The notes beneath the pieces were generated by a model that was not told the DNA's origin, did no database searches, and was given only the letters and a program-made list of their open reading frames with translations. Made by a program: the position numbers and the translations under genes. This document shows, one piece after another, positions 8,015 through 15,684 of a stretch of DNA of 52,517 nucleotides. The stretch is from the NCBI GenBank assembly GCA_021731285.1, contig JAKFXR010000018.1, forward strand, positions 1-52,517. The letters are read 5' to 3'. Source of the DNA: Polaromonas sp. (GTDB taxonomy: Bacteria > Pseudomonadota > Gammaproteobacteria > Burkholderiales > Burkholderiaceae_C). How positions within the stretch are numbered: the first letter of the stretch is position 1; every line of letters begins with the position of its first letter.

Positions 8015-9004
8015 TTAGTTTTTGAACTGCGAATTCATTTCGGGACTGAGCTTGTCAGTAATTTTCTTGAGCAGGGGACCAGTGGCATTTTTCCATTTCG
8101 GATATTCGGGTTGGTTTGGTGACAGGAACGTGACGGTCATGCCTCGTTTTTCGTAGTCCTTGGTCAGATCGCCGATTTCATCGACGATGGCTTTGCGGTT
8201 CTGGTGACTGGCGATGTCCATGGACTTCAGAAATGCCTTGCGGTCACCTTCTGGGAGGCTTTCAAACCAGGGTTTGTTGGCGGCCCACCCCATCATGGTC
8301 GTTCCCAGAAACGATGCCGGCACCATCACGTGTTTGGCAACTTCGTAGACTCGCTGGCTGCTGACGCCTTGGAAGCCCAGAATTGCAGCGTCGATGGTGC
8401 CGTACTGCATGGCGGAGTAGATGTCGGCAAACGCCAGGTTTACGGGTGAACCACCAAAGGCTTTCACGGCCTCTGCCTGGCCCTCAGAGAACACACGCAC
8501 CTTCATGCCCTTCATGTCTTCAGGTGACCTGATCGGCTTCTTCGATGCGATGGCTGGTGGGCCAAGGTCCGCCATGCCGACCAGAACGGTATTTTTCTGC
8601 TCGAATTTTTTCTGCAGAACGCTCATCAGTCCATTGGGTGCATCGATCAGTTGGTCGAGTTGCTGCATCGTCAACCCGGTAGGCGCGTCCATGATGCGGG
8701 TGTCGGGAACGGTGCCAGTCCAGCCGTTAATCGTTATCCAGCCGAGTTTCACCTGACCCGTTGGAATGGCGATGGGCATACCTTTGTCTTCGCCCAACTG
8801 ACCGCCCGGAAAGTGTTGCAGCACAAGATTGTGAGGCTTGGTGTCTTTAAAGGCTTGTTCCAGAGCAGGAACAAAGTGGCGAATGTTGATGTGATTGGTA
8901 CCACCCCACGTTGCCAGTGGAATAGCGGTATCGGCAGCGCTGGCGGAAGTCGCGATAGCCGCGGTCAAGCCTATGCTGGCGAGTACTCTTGTGATTTGTT
9001 TCAT
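8015..9004 (-). CDS. dctP: TRAP transporter periplasmic solute receptor (DctP-like)
   Basis: A 329-residue extracytoplasmic solute-binding protein. An N-terminal signal peptide is clear (MKQITRVLASIGLTAAIATS, with likely cleavage after ASA near residue 23). The mature part shows the DctP fold signatures GGQLGEDKGMPIAI and the MKGMKVRVF segment, whose Arg normally forms a salt bridge with the ligand carboxylate. A C-terminal region rich in Lys follows. It should capture a carboxylate in the periplasm and hand it to DctQM. A 53-bp gap separates it from the MaoC-like gene upstream. It is the only receptor in the window whose membrane partners are also encoded here, unlike the seven Bug-type receptors. 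Confidence 0.93.
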   Translation of the reverse strand: MKQITRVLASIGLTAAIATSASAADTAIPLATWGGTNHINIRHFVPALEQAFKDTKPHNLVLQHFPGGQLGEDKGMPIAIPTGQVKLGWITINGWTGTVPDTRIMDAPTGLTMQQLDQLIDAPNGLMSVLQKKFEQKNTVLVGMADLGPPAIASKKPIRSPEDMKGMKVRVFSEGQAEAVKAFGGSPVNLAFADIYSAMQYGTIDAAILGFQGVSSQRVYEVAKHVMVPASFLGTTMMGWAANKPWFESLPEGDRKAFLKSMDIASHQNRKAIVDEIGDLTKDYEKRGMTVTFLSPNQPEYPKWKNATGPLLKKITDKLSPEMNSQFKN

Positions 9005-9057
9005 GGTGATGTCTCCTAGGGTGGTGGAATTGATTCAATAGAAGGTTTTCTTTTGAT

Positions 9058-9540
9058 TTATTGCCCGTCGAAGCGCTTGACCATGCGAGTGGCTGTGTAT
9101 GAGAGCACACAGTCGCCATGCTGGTTCGTTACGTCATTCAATGCCGTAACGATGCCTCGGCCGGGTTTAGATGTGGGGCGCGCATGGGTTACTTCGCATC
9201 GCACATGAATGGTGTCGCCAGCGAGAACCGGCTTGTTGACTTTAAGCTCCATGCCCAGAAATGCGAGCCCTGTGTGCTGCATGACAGATTGCATGAGCAG
9301 GCCCTCAGCAAAGGAATACACCAGTGCGCCTGGGGCCAACCGGCCCTTGATCAGGGATTCGTTCTCGAGATAGTCGAGATTGGTAAACAGTACTTCGAGC
9401 ATACCGGTGACGCAGACGAAATTAGTAATGTCTGTGTCTGTGATGGTTCGGCCTACGGTTCGAAACTTGCGTCCGATCGTCCATTCTTCGTATGGAATGC
9501 CCAAGCCGACGATAGGCAGATTGTCTGCAGTGATTGCCAT
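9058..9540 (-). CDS. MaoC-like hot-dog-fold protein
   Basis: A 160-residue single hot-dog domain of the MaoC/R-specific hydratase family, first gene of the TRAP/CoA operon. A very good Shine-Dalgarno (GGAGGT) sits 6 bases before the ATG. The N-terminal part has the usual IGRKFRTVGRTITDTDI entry into the long hot-dog helix. The family's hydratase motif G-D-x-N-P-x-H, which supplies the catalytic Asp and His, is replaced by TGMLEVLFTN, so classical enoyl-CoA hydration is doubtful. It may bind an acyl-CoA, or hydrate or dehydrate with other residues. A paralogue with the same replacement (TGMVEVMFID) lies at 44246-44725, again beside uptake and CoA genes. Confidence 0.82.
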   Translation of the reverse strand: MAITADNLPIVGLGIPYEEWTIGRKFRTVGRTITDTDITNFVCVTGMLEVLFTNLDYLENESLIKGRLAPGALVYSFAEGLLMQSVMQHTGLAFLGMELKVNKPVLAGDTIHVRCEVTHARPTSKPGRGIVTALNDVTNQHGDCVLSYTATRMVKRFDGQ

Positions 9541-9600
9541 TATTTACCTCCATATTCACATACATGAATTACAATTACATGTGCATGAATTCAGTATCAA
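9541..9600 (-). promoter_or_regulatory. Probable promoter/operator region of the TRAP/CoA operon
   Basis: Two copies of CATGAATT occur at 9563-9570 and 9584-9591, spaced 21 bp start to start (two helical turns), within an AT-rich stretch directly upstream of the first operon gene. The same stretch is partly palindromic around CATGAATTACAATTACATG. Spacing in whole helical turns suggests binding of a regulator to one DNA face; the IclR protein encoded at 1855-2601 is the obvious candidate. This is inference. I could not assign -35/-10 hexamers with confidence. Confidence 0.35.
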
Positions 9601-10236
9601 CGAATGCACGCAAAAATTGACTGGGGTTTTCCCCGATTATTCGGATGATTTACTGAACATCTGACGATGGATCAACCGGCCGGGATCTAGCTGCATGTGT
9701 ACGCCGAAAGTTCACTCTCATAAACGCGACTAAGCTTGGGAGGCTCCACCAACGAGCTTGTTGGAAGTGGGATTTCCCTGAAATAACGGACACTGGACTT
9801 GGCCCGCTTTCGTAGACACATTTCAGCTTCCAGTACGAAGCTGCGCGAACGCAAGCTGGCACAGCAGGTCTAGTATCCGAAAATGGAAATTTATATCTTT
9901 TGGAATCGGTATCAGGCCGCAATATCGGTTGCCTGATACCGGTCACTCGCCAGAGACCGCTTGTGGCCCAAAGAGCCTGTTTGAGAATCGCAGCTTTCGA
10001 AGACAAAGCGGAATTGCAGGAGTTTGAATCGACTGCCCTAAAGCCGACATTGACTGTCGTTCTTCGAAAGTGCCGGTGACTGCCCGAATTGCAGCATTAC
10101 CAGTCGTTGGTGACCGGCAACTTTCCTGTCGCCCCATTCATATTGGCAGGCCAAACAGGCGATTCAAACCCACTGAGGGTGGCCTTGCGTGTGGCGCAGT
10201 CCTCACACCCACGCCGCTGCGGAGGACCGGAAAGTA
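9592..10236. other. 645-bp region without a supportable gene
   Basis: Several short frames exist on both strands but none has a recognisable domain, a convincing Shine-Dalgarno or coherent composition. Frames on the minus strand here pass straight through the intergenic repeat at 10002-10056. The region lies between module 1 and the GC-rich module 2 and is best read as accumulated intergenic and mobile-element debris. Confidence 0.55.
10002..10056 (+). repeat. Dispersed intergenic repeat, copy R1
   Basis: About 55 bp beginning GACAAAGCGGAATT and ending AAGCCGACATTGACTG. It matches copy R2 (36197-36251) at 53 of 55 positions by eye, and R3 (48718-48770) more loosely. All three are in the same orientation and sit at module borders. 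The strand given is arbitrary. Confidence 0.8.
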
Positions 10237-10431
10237 CTATGGCATCAACAGCAGGACCGCTCCACCATCCGTCCAGAAGGGATCACCGGCAGCATTTTTT
10301 CCATGTTGCGGCGGCGTTACCCTTATCGTTCCGTCGAGCATCGCACCGACCTTCACCAGATCGCTGGCAACGAGCGCCCTCTCGTCATCAATAGTTGCCT
10401 CAATGCGATGGGTCGGAAGGTGCAGGCTTTG
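10237..10431 (-). pseudogene. C-terminal gene fragment of unknown family, cut by repeat element A
   Basis: On the minus strand a frame of 64 codons with natural-looking composition (for example THRIEATIDDERALVASDL, then NAAGDPFWTDGGAVLLLMP) runs from the edge of element A to a TAG at 10237-10239. Its 5' part is missing; the frame enters the MITE-like element at about 10432. I do not recognise the family. The opposite strand is also open here (10189-10497), so the coding strand is uncertain. Its main value is as a scar marking where the element joined older sequence. Confidence 0.3.
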
Positions 10432-10432
10432 T

Positions 10433-10512
10433 GCTCTGTCGCATTAAGCGGTTTTTGTCATCAAATGACGTTGATTTCATTGAAGATTTTTTGGTGATTA
10501 AAGCGACAGAAT
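10433..10512 (+). repeat. MITE-like element, copy A
   Basis: About 80 bp starting GCTCTGTCGCATTAAGCGG and ending in the imperfect inverted counterpart (TTAAAGCGACAGAAT). The interior contains the palindromic GTCATCAAATGAC. It is nearly identical, in inverted orientation, to copy B at 21982-22070, except for a small deletion and decay at its right end. It has no coding capacity. The GGCTCTGTCGC-like end resembles IS6-family termini only superficially. Confidence 0.8.
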
Positions 10513-10606
10513 CGTTGCGTTAGCAGCTACTGCGTGCAGCGTGCCCGCAAGATCCTCTGCCCATCCCAGTTCCGGAAGCCGATCGAGCGGGCAGCACGCT
10601 GCTGAT

Positions 10607-12700
10607 TCAGCGCTTTAACACCAGGGCATCGACCGCCATCACGCCCCGGCCTTCGGCCATGATCATCACAGGGTTGATCTCGGCCTCCTGCACCGCATGC
10701 TGTGGCTGGAGCGCCAGTTGCGACAGGGCGCTGATGGCGAGGGCCAGGGCCGGCAGGTCGCCGCGCTGCTTGCCGCGCAGGCCCGAGACGGTCTTGAGCG
10801 CGCGTACTTCGCCGATCATCTCCTGCGCCGTGGTAACACTGACGGGCGCCAGCCGTATGCTGCGGTCGCGCGCCACCTCGGCCCAGATGCCGCCGGCCGC
10901 CAGCATGATGATGGGCCCCGCTTGCGGGTCGACCCTGTAGCCGATCAGCACCTCGGCCAAGCCTTGGCGCATGGGCTGGATCAATGCAAGGTCGGCCGCT
11001 ATGCCCGGGGCGCACTGCGCCAGATTGGCGCGCAGGGTGGCCAGTGCCGCCTGAAGACCAGCACGATCCGAGACGTTGAGCACCACCCCGCCGATCTCGG
11101 TCTTGTGCGGGATCTCGGCCGAGCAGACCTTGACCGCCACCGGGTAGTCGAAAGGCAGGGCCTGGGGCGCTTCGCCATCGATGCGGGTGGTGACGCAAGG
11201 CGCATGGGGCACACCGAGGTGATCTAGCAGCTCATAAGCCTGGGCTTCGCTCAAGGTCCGGGCTTCGGAGCCGGTGGTGGTGCCGCTCAACTCGGCCAGG
11301 GCCAGCGGTGAACGGCGGCCGAAGACGGCGGCAATCACGTCGGCGCAGGCCTCAGGCGTGCGAAAACAGGGAACCTGGGCCGCCGTCAGCTGGGCGATGG
11401 CCTGGGGTGCATCTGGAACGATCATGGCGGCGAGGGGCTTGGCGCTGTCAGCGCTATCGATGATGGGCTTGACCGCCAGTTCCGGCTGCGAGCGCGCCGA
11501 CGATCCCACCACGGCCAGCACCAGGTCGAATTCCGGTGCCGCCAGCATGATGTCCAGCGCGCCTTTCATCACGTCGTAGCGGGCACCGGCCAGGGTCAGG
11601 TCGGCGACCCGGCCAGGGTTCACCGAGATGCCGGCCGCTGCCAGCTTGGCCAGGGTTTCGGCCGAGGCCGGTTCGGCATCGATGCCGCGGATGCCGAGCT
11701 GGTCCACCACCATGGCCGCGCCACCGCCCGTCGTGGTGACGATGCCGACCCGCCGCGGCGCTGGTTTGCCCAGGGCCAGGGGCACCCTTGATGCCAGGGG
11801 CTGGCTCTCCAGCAGCGCTTCGAGGATGCCGACCCGGGCAATGCCGCAGTCCTTGAGGAAGGCATCGGCAACGTCGTCCTCACCGGCCAGCACGCCGGTA
11901 TGGGTCACTGCCATTTCGGCCGCTGCTGCCGAACGCCCCAGTTTGTAGGCGATCACGGGCTTGTGACGTTTGGCCGCCTCGACGGCAAAGGCCCGCAGCG
12001 CGGCGCCATGGTTCAGGCTTTCGAGAAAAAGAACGTAGCCGTCGATCCCGGGGTCGTCCAGTGTCGCGGCGCATATCTCGCCGATGCTCAGATCCACCTC
12101 GTTGCCGACCGATACCAGGCCGGCGAAGCCGACGCTGCGGGCACGGCCGCGCGAGACCAGGGCGCCGATCATGCTGCCACTGTGCGATGCGACAAAGACG
12201 CGTCCTGTCGGAATATCCGGTTCGGCAAAGGCGGCGTTGGCCGTCAGCACCAGCCTGGCGCGCGGATTGATCACGCCAAGGCTGCTCGGGCCGAGCAGGC
12301 GGATGCCGGTCTGCATGATGATGCTGCGCAGTTCCTGCTCCCGTGCCGCGCCTTCGGGGCCCGATTCGGAAAAACCGCTGGCCAGCACCGTGACCAGCTT
12401 GATGCCCAGGCGCGCGCATTCGGCCACCGTATCGATCACGGTCCCGGTCGGCGTCAGCACGAAGACATGGTCCGGCACCTCGGGCAGGGCCGAGAGCGAG
12501 GGCCAGGCCCGCTCACCCTGGACTTCGGGACGGCGCGGATTGACCAAGTAGACCGTGCCGGCAAAGCCGGCCTGGCGAAGGAAGCGCTGCGGCCGGCCGG
12601 CCGTCTTGGTCGCGTCGTCGGAGGCGCCGACGATGGCGACACTGCGTGGATTGAGCAGCAATTGCGCGAGCTCAGAACCGATTGCCGACTGAAAAGCCAT
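10607..12700 (-). CDS. NDP-forming acyl-CoA synthetase (CoA-binding / ATP-grasp fusion)
   Basis: A 697-residue ADP-forming-type acyl-CoA synthetase. The order is a CoA-binding Rossmann domain (residues ~15-130, NPRSVAIVGAS), succinyl-CoA-ligase-like domains (~140-440) and a C-terminal ATP-grasp_5 domain (~470-690, with VKVCSAEIPHKTEIGGV and a QEAEINPVM metal/ATP segment). The His of VTHTGVLAGEDD is placed as the phosphohistidine of the family. These cytoplasmic enzymes make acyl-CoA from acid, CoA and ATP, and feruloyl-CoA synthetase-like members act on aromatic acids. It is divergent from the LysR gene, with a 171-bp shared promoter region. It supplies module 2a with its own CoA-activating enzyme, distinct from the AMP-forming one in module 1. 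Confidence 0.92.
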   Translation of the reverse strand: MAFQSAIGSELAQLLLNPRSVAIVGASDDATKTAGRPQRFLRQAGFAGTVYLVNPRRPEVQGERAWPSLSALPEVPDHVFVLTPTGTVIDTVAECARLGIKLVTVLASGFSESGPEGAAREQELRSIIMQTGIRLLGPSSLGVINPRARLVLTANAAFAEPDIPTGRVFVASHSGSMIGALVSRGRARSVGFAGLVSVGNEVDLSIGEICAATLDDPGIDGYVLFLESLNHGAALRAFAVEAAKRHKPVIAYKLGRSAAAAEMAVTHTGVLAGEDDVADAFLKDCGIARVGILEALLESQPLASRVPLALGKPAPRRVGIVTTTGGGAAMVVDQLGIRGIDAEPASAETLAKLAAAGISVNPGRVADLTLAGARYDVMKGALDIMLAAPEFDLVLAVVGSSARSQPELAVKPIIDSADSAKPLAAMIVPDAPQAIAQLTAAQVPCFRTPEACADVIAAVFGRRSPLALAELSGTTTGSEARTLSEAQAYELLDHLGVPHAPCVTTRIDGEAPQALPFDYPVAVKVCSAEIPHKTEIGGVVLNVSDRAGLQAALATLRANLAQCAPGIAADLALIQPMRQGLAEVLIGYRVDPQAGPIIMLAAGGIWAEVARDRSIRLAPVSVTTAQEMIGEVRALKTVSGLRGKQRGDLPALALAISALSQLALQPQHAVQEAEINPVMIMAEGRGVMAVDALVLKR

Positions 12701-12871
12701 TGTATTGGATCGTTAGTGAGTGTTAGTCCATTCTCTGTCAACTACCGTCCATCGAGCAATTCTGATCTGGTGCGCAGGCATAATGAAAAGTACTTTCTGC
12801 TGAATCGGCTAATTGAACTGCGCACGAAGTCGCCCGTCTGATTGGCACGCACCGACTGGACTGACAAGGAC
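12701..12871. promoter_or_regulatory. Divergent promoter region of acyl-CoA synthetase and LysR genes
   Basis: 171 bp between two divergent starts, distinctly more AT-rich than the genes on either side. It contains the perfect 10-bp palindrome AAAGTACTTT at 12787-12796. LysR-type regulators usually bind such divergent intergenic regions and control both genes. No clear T-N11-A box could be chosen, so the exact operator is open. Confidence 0.4.
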
Positions 12872-13834
12872 ATGCCCCCCCGCATCCCACCACTGAATCC
12901 GCTCAGGGTATTCGAAACCGTGGCGCGCACCGAAAACCTGACCGGCGCAGCTCACGAGCTGCATGTCACGCAATCGGCGGTGAGCAGGCAGATCTCGGTG
13001 CTCGAATCCTACCTCGGGGTCGAATTGCTGCGCCGCCAGCGCCATGGCGTGAGTCTGACCCGGGTCGGCCGGGCCTATGCCGAGCAGATCGTTCCCGCCT
13101 TTGTCTTGATTGCGAACGCAACCGAGGAGTTGCTCAAGGACAACAGCCAGGACGCGCTGAAGGTGCGCACCTACACCACCTTTGCCGCCAAATGGCTGAT
13201 CCCGCGCTTGCCGAATTTCCATGTCAGTCATCCCGGCATCGAGGTGCGTCTCAGCACAGCCGTTCCCGACGTGGATTTCGACCGCGACACGGTCGACATG
13301 GCCATCCAGTTCGGTGACGGTCATTGGCCCAATGTCCAGGCCGACCTGCTCTTCACGGATCAGATCGAGCCGGTCTGCTCGCCGCGCTTCCTGGCCCAGC
13401 ATGCGCCCGAGCGCCAGCATCCTGAATCCCTGCTTCGGCAGCGTCTGCTGGTTTCCCACTATCGGCGCAACGACTGGGACGACTGGCTGGATGTCAATGA
13501 CCTCAAGGACATGTGCGCAGGCAGGGACCGCATGAGTTTCGGCAGCTCGGTTCTGACCCTTCAGGCCGCCGTTGACGGTCTGGGCATCGCCATCGGCCAG
13601 ACCCGCCTGCTCTCGGCGGACTTCGAAACGGGGCTGCTGGTGCGTCCCTTTGCCCGGACTCGGTGGAAACCCCTGCGCAGTGAGCGCGCCTATTACCTGC
13701 TGCGCCCCTTGCACCAGCGCGAAACCCGCAAGGCCCAGGTGTTCCGCGAATGGCTGCTGCAAACCGTCAAGGAGCTCCCGCCGCTGGCGGATGGACCGGC
13801 GCCGTCATCCGGGCTCATTGAACCAGTCGCATAG
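12872..13834 (+). CDS. LysR-family regulator (GcvA-like)
   Basis: A 320-residue LysR-type regulator. I chose the ATG at 12872 because homology starts at PPLNPLRVFETVARTENLT; a TTG at 12842 in frame is an alternative. The N-terminal winged helix-turn-helix (residues ~5-65) includes AAHELHVTQSAVSRQI. The PBP2-type effector domain follows (~90-300). The opening RxPPLNxLRxFE is characteristic of the GcvA/AmpR subgroup. It is divergent from the NDP-forming acyl-CoA synthetase, and its 3' end overlaps the convergent alpha/beta-hydrolase gene by 30 bp. It probably activates the synthetase and the module 2a genes in response to a pathway intermediate. Confidence 0.92.
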   Translation: MPPRIPPLNPLRVFETVARTENLTGAAHELHVTQSAVSRQISVLESYLGVELLRRQRHGVSLTRVGRAYAEQIVPAFVLIANATEELLKDNSQDALKVRTYTTFAAKWLIPRLPNFHVSHPGIEVRLSTAVPDVDFDRDTVDMAIQFGDGHWPNVQADLLFTDQIEPVCSPRFLAQHAPERQHPESLLRQRLLVSHYRRNDWDDWLDVNDLKDMCAGRDRMSFGSSVLTLQAAVDGLGIAIGQTRLLSADFETGLLVRPFARTRWKPLRSERAYYLLRPLHQRETRKAQVFREWLLQTVKELPPLADGPAPSSGLIEPVA

Positions 13835-14653
13835 CAGGGAGTTGATCTCACCGGGGCGTTCGTACTGCACCCAATGGCCAGCGCCGGCAATGAGCATGCT
13901 GCGGCGGTTCGGATGGCCCTGGGCTAGGGCTTGCGCGGCGGCAGCGGCCTGGGCCGTCGGGTCGTGCTCGCCCCAGGCCATCAGCACCGGAATTTGCAGC
14001 CGGTCCAGTGCCCGGCGCATGTCATCGCCATGGGAAATTTTCTTGCTTCGCAGCCGTGCCCGCTCGCTGGCTTCGCGGTGGATGAGCAGGGCCAGGGCAT
14101 CGACGGCGCCGCGCTCGTGCATCATCAGCTGGGCCAGGTTGTGCCGATGGGCCTCGGTCTGGGCTTCGCCGGGCGGCAACAGGCGCCAGTTCTTCAATGA
14201 GATCTGGCTGCGCGGCTGGCCGTGACCCGTCGGACCCAGCAGCGCCAGCCTGCTGACGCCGCCGCGCGCCAACGCCAGATTGGAAGCCAGGATCGCACCA
14301 AAGGAAAAGGCCGCGACCCCGATTTCCTGGCTGGTGCCCATCAGGCTGTCGATGTTCTGGCGCAAGGCATGCACCAGCCGCTCCAGGCTGGCCGGCGCAG
14401 CCAGTTCCTGCGATTCACCGCAGCCGGGGAGATCGGGCAGCCACAAGGTGTGATGCCGGACCAACGCATCGATATTGCGCACCCAGTGCAGCCAGCTTCC
14501 GTTGCCGCCGTGGATCAGAACCAGCGGCGGACCGCTGCCGATGCGGCGCCAGCGGATGCTGGTTTTCTCAAACCTCGCCTCCAGTTCCTCGCTGCGCTTT
14601 TCGATCCCGACGATCAGCGCCCTGGCCTGCTCCTGGCCCATGGGGACTGCCAC
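13805..14653 (-). CDS. Alpha/beta hydrolase
   Basis: A 282-residue alpha/beta-hydrolase. The HGG oxyanion motif is at 48-50, the strand-turn LPDLPGCGES at 72-81, and the nucleophile elbow is FSFGA with Ser117. The acid residue is probably Asp in GEHDPT and the catalytic His is in AGHWVQYE near the C terminus, so the triad is complete. Such proteins include C-C bond hydrolases, lactonases and CoA-thioester hydrolases. It ends 7 bp before... on the minus strand it follows the Bug receptor gene by only 7 bp, so the two with the acyl-CoA dehydrogenase upstream form an operon. The 3' end overlaps the LysR gene tail to tail. Substrate unknown. Confidence 0.87.
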   Translation of the reverse strand: MAVPMGQEQARALIVGIEKRSEELEARFEKTSIRWRRIGSGPPLVLIHGGNGSWLHWVRNIDALVRHHTLWLPDLPGCGESQELAAPASLERLVHALRQNIDSLMGTSQEIGVAAFSFGAILASNLALARGGVSRLALLGPTGHGQPRSQISLKNWRLLPPGEAQTEAHRHNLAQLMMHERGAVDALALLIHREASERARLRSKKISHGDDMRRALDRLQIPVLMAWGEHDPTAQAAAAAQALAQGHPNRRSMLIAGAGHWVQYERPGEINSLLCDWFNEPG

Positions 14654-14660
14654 GACTGCG

Positions 14661-15647
14661 TCAATCTAGACTGAGCTTGATGGATTTGATGACCTTGCCC
14701 ATCTCCTGGTGCTCGTGCGCCAGAAAGCTGCGGAATTCCGCTGGCGTACTGCCGACGACCACCGCTCCCTGCGAGCGCAGCTTCTCCAGGATGTCGGGCG
14801 AAGCCAGGGCCTTGCTCACTTCGCGCTGCAGCTTCTCGACGATTTCAGGCGGGGTCTTGGCCGGGGCCAGCAGACCGCTCCAGGAGTCGATCTCCACACC
14901 CGCCAGACCCGCTTCGGCCATGGTCGGCAAATCGGGCAGTTGCGGCAGCCGTTTGGTCGAGGCCACCGCGAGCGCGCGCAGCTTGCCTTCCTTGAAATAG
15001 GGCACGGACCCCAGCGAGGTCATGAAGCCCATCGAGACCTGACCGCCTAGTAGATCGTTCAGTGCCGGTGCTGCCCCTTTGTAGGGAACGTGGATCAGCT
15101 GGATGCCCGCCTTTTGCTGCAGCATCTCGCCGGCCAGATGCTGGGTGCCGCCGGCGCCGGACGAGCCATAGCTCAGCTTGCCAGGCTCCTTCCTGGCCAT
15201 GGCGATCAGCTCGGCGATGGTTTTGGCTGAATTCGGGTGGACGGCCAGAATGCTGGGCGCCGACATCACCTGGCTGATCGGCTCGAAGCTGCGCAGAGCG
15301 TCATACTTCAAATTCTTGTAGAGGTGGCCGTTGCTGGTCAGGGGCGCTGCCGCCATCAGCAGCGTGTAGCCGTCGGGCTCGGCCCTGGCGACTATTTCCG
15401 AGGCCAGGTTGGAACCAGCGCCGGGCCGGTTCTCGACGGTGACGCTCTGTCCCAGCGCAGTCTGAAGCTTGGCCGCGATCAAACGCGCCGCCAGATCGGT
15501 CGGCCCGCCAGCGGAATAGCCCACCACAATCCTGACTGGCGCATTCGGATAGTTTGCCGCGCTGCCCTGAGCTTGCGCCAGGCCCGCCAAGCTACCCAGC
15601 ATCATTGCAGCAGCGCTCAACGCTGTCCGTCTGGTAACATTTTTCAT
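14661..15647 (-). CDS. Bug/TctC-family periplasmic receptor (orphan)
   Basis: A 328-residue tripartite tricarboxylate transporter receptor. The start at 15647 has a strong AAGGAGACAG Shine-Dalgarno; an upstream in-frame start at 15740 would lie inside the acyl-CoA dehydrogenase gene. The N terminus MKNVTRRTALSAAAMM is a signal peptide with a twin-arginine-like pair, and cleavage is likely after AQA. Mature signatures are YPNAPVRIVVGYSAGGPTD, with the GG-x-x-D ligand loop, and HVPYKGAAPALNDLLGGQV. These proteins capture carboxylates in the periplasm. No TctA or TctB permease is encoded in the window. It sits between the acyl-CoA dehydrogenase (37-bp gap) and the hydrolase (7-bp gap). Confidence 0.93.
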   Translation of the reverse strand: MKNVTRRTALSAAAMMLGSLAGLAQAQGSAANYPNAPVRIVVGYSAGGPTDLAARLIAAKLQTALGQSVTVENRPGAGSNLASEIVARAEPDGYTLLMAAAPLTSNGHLYKNLKYDALRSFEPISQVMSAPSILAVHPNSAKTIAELIAMARKEPGKLSYGSSGAGGTQHLAGEMLQQKAGIQLIHVPYKGAAPALNDLLGGQVSMGFMTSLGSVPYFKEGKLRALAVASTKRLPQLPDLPTMAEAGLAGVEIDSWSGLLAPAKTPPEIVEKLQREVSKALASPDILEKLRSQGAVVVGSTPAEFRSFLAHEHQEMGKVIKSIKLSLD

Positions 15648-15684
15648 CTCTGTCTCCTTTTGGTTGTGATTGGATTGGAAATAG

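Noticed and set aside
9650..10006. 118-codon minus-strand frame upstream of the TRAP operon
   Set aside because: No recognisable domain, no Shine-Dalgarno, and it ends inside repeat R1. Treated as noncoding.
12787..12796. AAAGTACTTT palindrome as the LysR operator
   Set aside because: A 10-bp palindrome is easily found by chance, and it lacks the T-N11-A spacing. Kept only as a note in the promoter entry.
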